Shown: piece after piece, positions 23,148-32,073 of the stretch
How positions within the stretch are numbered: the first letter of the stretch is position 1
How the letters are laid out: each line of letters starts with the position of its first letter
Source of the DNA: Pyronema omphalodes
Taxonomy: Eukaryota > Ascomycota > Pezizomycetes > Pezizales > Pyronemataceae
Length of the DNA stretch: 64,000 nt
Direction: 5' to 3'
Assembly: GCA_024516155.1 (NCBI GenBank)
Contig: JAJJXM010000043.1
Location: forward strand, 62,001-126,000
Position numbers and translations under genes: made by a program
Notes under the pieces: model-generated
The model's input: the letters and a program-made list of their open reading frames with translations, nothing else
What the model was told of the DNA's origin: nothing
The model's database searches: none

Positions 23148-26111
23148 ATGCGTCGCGCCCCCACCCCCTCGCGTCCAAAATCTCCCTACAGCACTCCTAA
23201 TGCGCGACCACCAACACCAAAAAAATCTACCTCTGCCTCAGTATCAGTAGCAGGCGCTGTGAAACGGACTCCGGAAACTCGTGATTATTTTCAGATTTAT
23301 TTACGGCTTCGTCCTTCAACGGCGACAAATCCAAGGGATAAGGAATTCCTTACAGTTTGCGCTTCTACAGATACTGAAAATGCCGGGGGTGGAGAAGGAG
23401 GCGGCGGTGGCGGGGGAGGAAATGAGAATGGTGGAAATAATTTCAACAGAATTAATGCTACAAGTATCTTATGTACACCTCCAACAGGCGCCAGGGGAAA
23501 AGCAGATAAATATACCTTCACCTCAGTCTTTCCCTCTTCTGCTGGACAAATGGAAGTCTTCACTACCGCTGTCGCTCCCTTGGTACAAGACGCTCTTCAT
23601 GGCCGTGACGGAATGTTAGCAACCTTAGGAGTTACCGGGTCTGGAAAGTCTCATACAATTCTGGGAAACAAGAGTCAACGAGGAATGACGCAACTTGCAT
23701 TGGACCTGGTGTTCTCATCCCTAGAAAACAAAATTGTCGACTACAATCGTTTAGATATGAGTAATTATGATTACTCTGAAGCTCTTGTCTATACAGCAGC
23801 CGGATACTTTCAGCAACTACAAAAAGCTATCGATGCAGGATTCTCCGCTGGAAATAGACCGCCAGCTTCTATGACAACTCCTGATGAACCTTTGCTTGGT
23901 GGTATGGTGGGTCAGATTGATGAGAAGAGTGTATATGCTGTTATTGTGAGTATGTATGAACTTTACAATGATCGGATCTTTGACCTGCTGGATGAAACCG
24001 CCTTCATCAACCCTGGAGCAAGGCGCCGCGCATTGGTTTTCAGAGCCGCTTCTGCACCTAGTTGGGATCCGATGGGAACGACAAAACAGGAACCGAAGAA
24101 AGTGGTGGCAGGGTTAAGGAAGGTTGCATGTAGGACATATTCTGAAGCGTTGATGGTTTTGGAGCATGCTCAAAGGAGTCGGAAGGTTTCTGCGACTGGG
24201 AGTAATAGCGTTTCTTCAAGAAGTCATGCTTTTTTGCAAATCGAGATAAAACGGTTTACTCCAAGAGGAGCGGAAAGAGAAAGTTCGAGTTTACAAATTG
24301 TAGACCTAGCCGGGGCGGAGAGGAGTAAAAATGCTGGAACTAGTGGTGATCAGTTGGCGGAAGCTGGATCAATTAATAGGAGTTTAATGACGCTGGGACA
24401 ATGTTTGGAGGCTCAGCAAATGATGAGGCAAGGAAAGGCGAATACAGCGAATTGGAGGAGTAGTAAATTGACGGAAGTTCTGTTTGCCAATAGCTTCTCA
24501 GGAGTGTCAAGGCAAAGAGCGGTGATGTGTGTTACCGCCGACCCTGGGGGAGACTACAACAGTACAGTTCAAATCTTACGCTACAGTGCCATGGCTCGAG
24601 AAGTTCAGGTATTAAGACAAGCCAGCATCAAGATGCCCGAACCAGAGGAGGATTACAAACATGAAGCCGAAGAAGAAGAAGTCCCACAGACAGTCCGATC
24701 ACCAGTATTTCAACAGGATTCAGACCCAGCAGACTATACTGGGGCAAGTCGCATCCCAAGCGGACTTCCCAGGCTTGTGGGACTCCCGAGATTGGATTGT
24801 ACAACCAAGATTGCCTCCCCACGACTCCGCGCAGCCACCCTAAGTTCTCGGTTTGGATCCCCACGGATAGGAGGGCCTACAAAGGAACCAGAGACACCCG
24901 CAAGCCCTAGGACTGGTTATCCCATTCCAGAAACCCCTCGAATTCCTGAAATGCCCCGACTCCGAAGCTCTCAACACATTCCTGAGACCTCTCGAATAAG
25001 GAGCTCTCAGCAAATTCCGCTGGAACCAGCAACTCCCCAGGTCCCTGAAACACCTAGATTTGCCCCGGTTTCTGAAAGACCACCCACAAGTTATGTTTCC
25101 TCTTATACTGAACCCGACCCAGAACCAGAAGAACAGGAAGAACCGGAATTAGAAACCTATAACAGACCCCCAACTTCTTACGTATCCTCTTCTACCGTTC
25201 CTAGAAAATCTGATCTAGAATCACCAACCACCCAATCCCTTACAATCCCAGATCCCAGGGATGCACTAATCTCCCACCTCCTCGCTGAACTACAAGCCAG
25301 CCAACAACTTTGTCGGGACCTAGAAGAGCGCTGTAACAACATCGAGGTTTCCGTGCGAATCGAAATGGCAGACGAAATGGACCGACAACTAGATCTCCTT
25401 CGAAAATCCTTCGATGCTGAGAGACGAAAAGAAAAAATCGCAACCAGAAATTTCGTCGATGATAAACTGGAGATATTAAAGCGAGGAATGGAAGCAGAAT
25501 TCTCTAACTATCCCTGTTCCTGCGCTTTCTCCAATATCCCCGAAGGAGAAGATACCGAAGAAGGAGATGTCGAGACCCTCAATATCCGACCGCAAGAATA
25601 TGAACCCGAAATTGATCAACACATAACCACCCCCGAAACCTCCGACCCCACCCTCCTCGAAACCCTCCACACACTCCAAACCGCCCACCACCAAGACCAA
25701 GAACAAATCCGGGACCTCGAAGAAGAAAACGAGATTCTACGCCAGGAGTTGGATGCCATAAGAAAAGACATGCGAGGCCGATCACCTGTAAAGAAAATGA
25801 GAGTGATCACAGCTCCAGATTCTTCCCAATATCATCATCTTCACCAACAGCAACATCAGCAGCAACAAACAGCGCAGAGAAAAGCTAACATGGGTCTTAA
25901 AATGAATCTGGGGAGAATTCCGACCCTGGGTACGGGTATTCCTGGATTGAATATGAATACGGGAAGACCGGGAACTGCGGGTTCGGTTGGGTCGAGAGGT
26001 TCAAGGGGTTCGTTTGGGCAGGGATTTGGAATGGGAATGAAGGGCATGGGATTTGGGGGTTATAATGGACAGAGAATTTCGGCCGGTGGGGATAGGGAGC
26101 CGGGGTATTAG
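23148..26111 (+). CDS. Kinesin motor protein, kinesin-6-like
   Basis: One uninterrupted frame of 987 aa; the start ATG has a CCACC context. The motor domain runs from about residue 45 to 490: YFQIYLRLRPS strand, P-loop GVTGSGKSHT near 160, switch I NSVSSRSHAF near 354, switch II VDLAGAERSKNAG near 386, and LTEVLFANSF in the last motor helix. A long insert between P-loop and switch I, and the RTYSEALMVLEHAQRSRKVS type sequence before switch I, resemble kinesin-6 (KIF20/KIF23, fission yeast Klp9), motors of spindle midzone and cytokinesis. After the motor come a Pro/Thr/Arg-rich linker with repeated PETPR-like units, coiled-coil stretches (about 705-770 and 840-885), a glutamine/histidine run and a Gly/Met-rich tail. 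The frame ends at TAG 26109, but the same frame continues for 118 codons as an acidic coiled coil (separate entry). Motor call certain; subfamily moderate. Confidence 0.9.
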   Translation: MRRAPTPSRPKSPYSTPNARPPTPKKSTSASVSVAGAVKRTPETRDYFQIYLRLRPSTATNPRDKEFLTVCASTDTENAGGGEGGGGGGGGNENGGNNFNRINATSILCTPPTGARGKADKYTFTSVFPSSAGQMEVFTTAVAPLVQDALHGRDGMLATLGVTGSGKSHTILGNKSQRGMTQLALDLVFSSLENKIVDYNRLDMSNYDYSEALVYTAAGYFQQLQKAIDAGFSAGNRPPASMTTPDEPLLGGMVGQIDEKSVYAVIVSMYELYNDRIFDLLDETAFINPGARRRALVFRAASAPSWDPMGTTKQEPKKVVAGLRKVACRTYSEALMVLEHAQRSRKVSATGSNSVSSRSHAFLQIEIKRFTPRGAERESSSLQIVDLAGAERSKNAGTSGDQLAEAGSINRSLMTLGQCLEAQQMMRQGKANTANWRSSKLTEVLFANSFSGVSRQRAVMCVTADPGGDYNSTVQILRYSAMAREVQVLRQASIKMPEPEEDYKHEAEEEEVPQTVRSPVFQQDSDPADYTGASRIPSGLPRLVGLPRLDCTTKIASPRLRAATLSSRFGSPRIGGPTKEPETPASPRTGYPIPETPRIPEMPRLRSSQHIPETSRIRSSQQIPLEPATPQVPETPRFAPVSERPPTSYVSSYTEPDPEPEEQEEPELETYNRPPTSYVSSSTVPRKSDLESPTTQSLTIPDPRDALISHLLAELQASQQLCRDLEERCNNIEVSVRIEMADEMDRQLDLLRKSFDAERRKEKIATRNFVDDKLEILKRGMEAEFSNYPCSCAFSNIPEGEDTEEGDVETLNIRPQEYEPEIDQHITTPETSDPTLLETLHTLQTAHHQDQEQIRDLEEENEILRQELDAIRKDMRGRSPVKKMRVITAPDSSQYHHLHQQQHQQQQTAQRKANMGLKMNLGRIPTLGTGIPGLNMNTGRPGTAGSVGSRGSRGSFGQGFGMGMKGMGFGGYNGQRISAGGDREPGY

Positions 26112-26468
26112 GTGTACCATCGGATCGCGAGGGTGGAGGCGGAGCAGAATGCGATGCAGGAGCTGGATGCAAAGTTGGAGCGGAATACGAAACTAGAGCA
26201 GCAGCAGGCACAGGAGGAGTTGGAGCTAGAAAGACTTCGACGAGAAATGGGATTCCTGGACGATAATGATGATGAGCAGACGGAGATTTTCTACGATGTC
26301 TACAATATCGAACAAGAACAAGAACATCATCAAGAAGAAGAAGAGGAAAAACGTAGACAGCGGATGGAAAACGTTAGGTTAAGGAGAGAAAAAGAACAGG
26401 AAATGGAAAAGGAAAGGGAGCTTGATGAAGATGAGGAGGATGAGGAGGATGGTGGTGCTGCTATTTGA
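26112..26468 (+). other. In-frame coiled-coil extension beyond the kinesin stop codon
   Basis: In the kinesin frame, directly after the TAG at 26109-26111, 118 further codons are open before the TGA at 26466-26468. They encode a heptad-like Glu/Arg/Lys-rich sequence (for example RIARVEAEQNAMQELDAKLE and RRQRMENVRLRREKEQEMEK) ending in an acidic patch. It has no ATG at its start, so it is not an independent gene. It could be reached by stop-codon readthrough or by an intron I could not define: the donors I tested left the frame. It could also be a recently lost tail after a nonsense mutation, or a sequence error. The composition fits a kinesin stalk or tail. Confidence 0.5.
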
Positions 26469-28830
26469 AAATGATATTTAGCGGGCGATTGTTATTGTTT
26501 TCTTATTTTTTCTATTTTTTTTTTTTTTAACATTGTTGGAGCGTTTTTTTTTTGCTGCGATTCCGGCGATTGGGGTAATCTTTGTATCCCCTCCCCTTTT
26601 TTTCTTTTGGAGCGTTTACAGCGGCAAGCTCTGTATATCTTACTTTCTTACTTTCTATATTCTGCGATTTTTGTGGATTATTTGCTTTTTTACTTTCTAG
26701 GGAGAACATATGTTTCTTGTTATTGTTATTTGTTGTGTGGGATTTAGCGGGAGTTTTAGGAGTTTTATCTTATTTTATTTTACCTTATTTTCTTGTTCTC
26801 TTTTTTTTTTATCTGAGCGAAGCTGTTCAAATTGATACGGAAAACTTTCGTCAGATTGTTAACATTATTATTATTATGATTATCATTGTGATTATCATTC
26901 GGGTTGTGATTATTATTGGAGCTGTCATTGTGATGAGGTTATAATTTTTATTGGAGTTGTGATTGCTGTTGCATATACCGTGTATACCGTAATCGTACTG
27001 TACCGCGCTGTTTTGGAAAGTCATATCATATCATATCTACCAGTCTATATTACGTTCTATGTTGCATATATGTAATCTCTATGCTCTATTATTTTTGCTG
27101 TCATTATTAGTTTTTTTTTTTCTTGTTTTTGTTTTTGGGAGGTAAGAGGTAAGGCGTATAGTTAAGTTTTAACTACAATTAGCTACAATTCGACAGCCGA
27201 CAAAGAAAGAATTGTAATTATAATTAAAAATGGAATTAGAATTTCCAAGATACCTTATAAGTATCTGAATAAAACAAGAATTAGATGTTGTAAGTCAAGC
27301 TTAATTAACCACTGTCGACTTTATTTCTACATGTGATGTGCTATGATATATGTGGGGAAAATAAACATCATCCCTAGTCCCTAGTTCACAATCCGTGATT
27401 GTGAGTCATTGAGAGTCACTCGTAATAGGGCGTGGCTTGGAGGGTAAGGACTGCCTACCACCTAAGTACCTACCTACGAATGTCACTGTGAGAGGACTTC
27501 GCCAGCGCAGAGGGAAATTTCCGGTTTTTTGGTTGGTTGAAATGAGTTTCTTTTTTTGGGGGGAGGAGCGATGTAGTAGTAGAGGAATCATGATCCGTTG
27601 GGTAAGCGGGATAGGGTGATACGTAACACACACTGTCTGTTTTATGGGGTCTATCAATATCATCATCAACCATCAACCATCAACCATCAACCATCAACTC
27701 GCCTAAATCAAAATTCCGTACTGCTGATCAGGAAATGTCGGAAATTTTGATGGTTGACTCTGTTGGTATGTATATATGTCCGGCAGAGTTATGTGGATGC
27801 GCCGTGGACTTAATGCACCTTGCACCTTCCGGGTATATTTGGTTTCTATGTAGAAGCCTTACTAGAATCATGAATCATGAATCCTGAATCCCGAATCCTG
27901 AATCCCAAATCCCAAATCCCGAATCCCAAATCCCGAATCCCAAATCCCGAATCCCGAATTCCGAATCCCGAATCCCGAATCCCGAATTTGGAGAAAGTTT
28001 AGTGTTGTGGAAAATTTTCTTTGTCGAATCTAGAATTCAGGATTCAGGATTCGGAATTGAGAATTTTGAACAGGTGGAATGTACAGGAGTGCATATATAT
28101 AGATACATATGTAGCTGAATACCCGATACCCAATACCTAATACCGGCTACCCTAAAGCCGTGGAATTGTTTGGTACGGTGGTATTATTAGAACCTCGAGC
28201 CCTGATAAAATGGTACCGCATTCTTTGCAACCCTATTCTTTTTGTCTAGTGATGGAGTTCTGTTTTCTATACGTGGATGGAAAACTATATATCATGATTG
28301 AAACATGATAAGATATACGCCGATGAGTGTTTAATGGAATGCTGTATTTCAAGACAAAGAAAAGTCTGGAAGAGTTTGAATAAGATTATGAAGGAACAAA
28401 ATTGGATATTGACGAGGATAAGATAAGGAACCAGGGAATGTATGGAGGTAAAGAAAGGCAAGGGTATTGATTGGAGTCTTTCATTCACGATTCCCAGAGG
28501 TAGACAAGAAACCTGTAGCGATGATATGTGAAGGAAGGAAGGAAATGATGCATTCCGGTGTAATAGTGCATGGTGATTTATGATGTCTTTTTTTGTTTCT
28601 ATTTCGTTCTGGGTTTCTTTTTCTTTGTTGCAATGCTGCCTATCATTTCAGAGTAGAGTTTATCTCAAATAAACACAATTCTTTTCCATGGCTTTTCGGG
28701 AACCTCTGTTAGTTTTATGTCTTCTTATTTCGTCTTTCTTATTCTCTCGCGTATAAAGAATCTTTACCAGTGCCATCTCCCATAATCTCGTACCAACAAT
28801 CAAAAACTCATCATCCACAACCCCATAATA
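26469..28830. other. Intergenic region with simple repeats
   Basis: 2.4 kb without a supported gene. Contents: T-rich 3' flank of the kinesin with long poly-T runs (26513-26529, 26547-26553, 27111-27121); ATTATT/ATCATT repeats 26865-26945; an ATCAACC repeat 27666-27698; and a heptamer minisatellite 27865-27987 with an inverted partner at 28031-28062 (separate entry). ATG-poor short frames only. Confidence 0.5.
27865..28062. repeat. GAATCCC heptamer minisatellite with inverted partner
   Basis: From 27865 to 27987 the plus strand is an array of heptamers around GAATCCC, with variants AAATCCC, GAATCCT and GAATCAT (about 16-17 units). After a 43 bp AT-rich spacer, 28031-28062 carries the reverse complement of the variant units (GAATTCAGGATTCAGGATTC). 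The outer left units can therefore pair with it as an imperfect hairpin of roughly 25 bp. It is followed by ATACCC-like drift near 28120-28152. Confidence 0.8.
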
Positions 28831-29812
28831 ATGGCCACAGCTCCAAAAAGGAAATTACAACCCCTGAATTCCATCAAAAGAAGAAGAAGCAAGCGTAAAA
28901 CCCCCCTGCATCTATTTTCTCCCTTGCTGTTCCCCCAGAAATTAATCCTTGTCCAACAGGCATAAAAAACTCATGCACGGCCGCCAACACCCAGAAATCC
29001 CATCGTAACGTCACCAATGATTTCCACCTAGAAGCTCTCCGCCAACTCCTATGCCATAACATATCCTTCGACCGTCCTTACAATCTCCTTAATCTGGAAT
29101 ATGTTTTATATGATGAATACCTACGAAATCCGGCTGCTTTTCAACCTAGAGAGACGTTTCCTGCTGGAGCGATAGGGGCAGCAATAGCGGCGAGTTTGGG
29201 GACCAAGAAACAGTCGTTGAGGGGACAGATGCAGACGCAGATAAAGGAATCGAAGCATTGTTCAGAGGTGTTGTTGGATACATTTACGAAATCTCCTGAG
29301 TCTACTGAAGGCTTGTGGACCGAGGAAACTGAAGCTGGACAAGAGGAATTGGTATTCCAATATTACTCGGGAAAACAGTCTTCTTTCAGTTTCACTGAAA
29401 CGGCAGATCCGGATCAAGTTTTATTTCCAGGTCTAGGGTCAGAAAAAATACTCGGCTTAGAATTAATCTCCATAAATCAGAATTTTCCGCCTCGGCTTGG
29501 ATATTTCCAGAAAGATCGAGATGGATATGAAGTTCTACCATCGATTGAAATTAGTACCAGTACTTAACCCCTGTCTTGAAATGGTTTATAACTTGAAACT
29601 GAAATGAATGCATCTGACATGTGGTAGCTGAAAAGATTGAGGAGATTGAGGAGGGGGGAGTGAATGCAATGAACGAAGGGATTGAAGAAATTGAGGTGCA
29701 TAAAGTGAACCATGAGGAAAGTTTGAAGACTTATGATTGGGAATATCATGATGTAGCGTTGGATTGTATCAGGAGGTATATCGAGGAGGAACGGGGGAAG
29801 GAGTGGGGTTAG
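28831..29812 (+). CDS. Unrecognised protein, three-exon model
   Basis: I do not recognise this gene. Three exons fit: 28831-28894, 28939-29559 and 29628-29812, giving 289 aa. Intron 1 is only 44 bp (GTAAAA donor, CCCCCAG acceptor); intron 2 has a GTACTT donor, a good CTGAC branch point and a TAG acceptor, and all phases match. The N-terminus is basic (PKRKLQPLNSIKRRRSK), a plausible nuclear signal. The centre is mixed helical sequence (FHLEALRQLLCHNISFDRPY, LEYVLYDEYLRNPAAFQPRE). The C-terminus is acidic with EEIEE repeats and a terminal helix DVALDCIRRYIEEERGKEWG. No transmembrane segment, signal peptide or catalytic motif is seen. The amphipathic, charged composition and coherent splicing support a real gene; function unknown. 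Confidence 0.55.
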
Positions 29813-30322
29813 CAGAGAGAGAGGAAGGTGGGGATGAGGATGTTCACGGGTGTAATTATGGTTTAGAGTGAAGAGATGGTGAAAAAAAAGGGCGTTATCT
29901 ATATCTCATGTATGTAGTTCCTGTACTACTTCCAACTACACAATGTCATCGTAACTTGTGAAGGAACCATGCCCATTCAGTTCACACTGCGTTCAAAAGC
30001 GTACCATACACAGTTGGGATGGAAATCAGATGTAGCAGTACCGACCAGTCGGAATGATACAATCCTTTGCCGTGATATACTGATAAAGCACAAAAAAACA
30101 ATCAAATCATAGGTTTATGTAGCGTCTCAAGCAATCACTCTCCCCAAGCCAATCTCTATCTAAGGATATCGACTCATGTATCAAGGTATGCCCCTCTGGT
30201 TCCACCGTACCCTCATATGTATAAGGGTTCGACTGTACAACCACAAGCTTGGATTTGTTTATACATGGATCAGTATTTTCGGCTACTTATCTGATCATAT
30301 GTGTGAAAATCGTGATCAGACG
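29813..30322. other. Intergenic stretch before the hAT element
   Basis: About 0.5 kb with no coding frame, repeat or RNA gene that I can support. It ends in ATCAGACG (30315-30322), the left copy of the target duplication of the adjoining mobile element. Confidence 0.5.
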
Positions 30323-31258
30323 CAGAGTTCGGCACGGTCCGTCCAGGACGGCGGACCGGACGGGACCATGCTGGTAGTCCGGTCCCGTCCTCGACTTCGG
30401 ACGGACGGCCACTCGGTGGTCCGGTCCCGTCCGCAAACTCAAAAGACCGGACGGGACGGCGGGTGACGGCAGGACCGTGGTCTTTGGGTGCGCTAGTGTG
30501 CAGGGGGCCGTTTGGTTCAAGTTTGCCAGATGCTATGGGCCGCAGCAGCGACGTTTTCAGCACTGCAGTAGATAAACCCTTCATGCTGAACTTCAGTAAA
30601 ACTTTTACATTGCACTGCAGGTGCACGCTCTACCCAGCAATAGTTTCACTGCCTATGGTATTATTTTTGTTTCCTAATGAAGTACGATCCCGCTATAAAT
30701 GTTTCCTGTATTCTTCACACTCCATCTTCTACCTTTCTATCTTCTACATGCAAGAATTTTCCACTTCTTTCATTGCCGTGTAAGTTGAACACCAACAGGC
30801 GTCACTCAATTCCCAGAGGAGTAGAAATATGCCAATTTTCTTATCGGCGTTCTCTACACCTGTTCCGACTAGGAGCAGAACACCCTGCCTGTCCTCTCAA
30901 GAGTTGTGTTCATTCGAGAAGGATGGGGAAGGACGCATTTTAGTGGCGGGAGAAGGAGCATTCTTATGCATCAGTATAGTTTTTTTTTGTTCGCAAGCAA
31001 TTCCATATAGGTGACTTTAATTCGTGCAATGCATCAGAATTATCTAAGGAAAACACCATGAGCCGTGGTAAAAAAACTGCGGGTTGCGAGTGACCGACGG
31101 TGACGCTAGTCGTGGTCACCCACGGTCACCCGCGGTCCGTCCCGTCCATGGTGCCTCCAGGACGGCCGGTCCTGGTCCTACTTCAGGACAGGACCGCGAG
31201 TGACGGTCCAGTCCCGTCGAAAGCCAGGACGGGACCGGACGGACCGTGCCGAACTCTG
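30323..31258. mobile_element. Non-autonomous hAT-superfamily DNA transposon (936 bp)
   Basis: The element starts CAGAGTTCGGCACGGTCCGT and ends with the exact inverse complement (ACGGACCGTGCCGAACTCTG); the terminal inverted repeat is 22 bp perfect and then degenerates. It is flanked on both sides by the 8 bp direct repeat ATCAGACG (30315-30322 and 31259-31266). An 8 bp duplication plus termini beginning CAG are the hallmark of hAT elements. Both subterminal regions (30330-30480 and 31100-31250) are GC-rich and packed with copies of GGACGGGACCGG-like words in both orientations, as expected for transposase binding sites. The 600 bp core is AT-rich. No transposase frame is present, so mobility would need an autonomous relative elsewhere. 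Confidence 0.9.
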
Positions 31259-32073
31259 ATCAGACGACATATTTGACCTTCCATTATGGACTAGGAAAAG
31301 CAAACGTGAATGTTATATATATAGAGGATCCAGACGCTGTGATTCTTGGACGATTTTCAGCTGGGGCTGATTACAGCTGTGCCACATGTAGCTCAATAGC
31401 AAAGGGTTGGGAGGGGGGGGGGAGGTCTCAATGCATATTATCTTCTCCGAGATCTCCGAGAAATACATAGCTTCCTTCTTTCCTCTACGTGTATTACATA
31501 TTGGGGCTATGATCTGTTGGCAATATTTGAAAGGTAAACCTTATCTTGCATTACCCGTGTGGAGTAACTGCAGCGTACATAGAAGCAGACCAAGTGAAGA
31601 ACCGCAACAGCGATGTTTCTATACATGCCTGAAGGTGGTGGCTAGAACGGAGGAAAAACTGGTTAGTTAAATCCCGCATAGGCCTTAAAGACCTCTGACG
31701 GCGAATGATTAAATAAATAAATAAATAAGATGGTGGCTAGCGCCACCAGTTTTAGGCACGAGTATTGAGTTTTCAGTGGTGTGGTCGAATCGTCCTCAAA
31801 GCGTACATAGACTCCGCCTTCTTCGATATACAAGACATGCAGCTCAATTATGCATATGGCCCAATAATATGGCGCCTCAGTTGCTGTTATGCTTATACGG
31901 TGAGGTCTGATGCATTGTGCTTTTAGAATTGCGGGGTTTAAGAGACGGGAATATATCTAACCTAGCTATACCAGCCGTGATTCCCAGAGCGTGCTCAAGG
32001 ACGTTCCAAATCAACAACAACGATATTAATCAACACCAGCGAAACATTTGATCTCCTGGGCCGAGTTGGGGAT
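31259..32073. other. Intergenic stretch with a retroposon tail, upstream of the ankyrin gene
   Basis: 0.8 kb, presumably holding the promoter of the ankyrin-repeat gene. It contains the right target duplication of the hAT element (31259-31266), a G run at 31411-31420 and the 85 bp retroposon remnant at 31646-31730. A near-perfect palindrome GGTGGCTAGCGCCACC lies at 31733-31748. No coding frame is convincing. Confidence 0.5.
31646..31730 (+). mobile_element. Short 5'-truncated retroposon insertion (LINE-like 3' tail)
   Basis: An 85 bp segment ending in a TAAATAAATAAATAA tail is bracketed by the perfect 10 bp direct repeat TGGTGGCTAG (31636-31645 and 31731-31740). Tail plus target-site duplication is the signature of target-primed reverse transcription. 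The sequence before the tail (GGCCTTAAAGACCTCTGACGG, then GCGAATGATT) resembles the 3' end of the LINE copy at 47152-47770 (GGCCTTTTAGGCCTCGG... TATGATTCAATAAATAAA). I infer the same or a related family. Confidence 0.75.
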
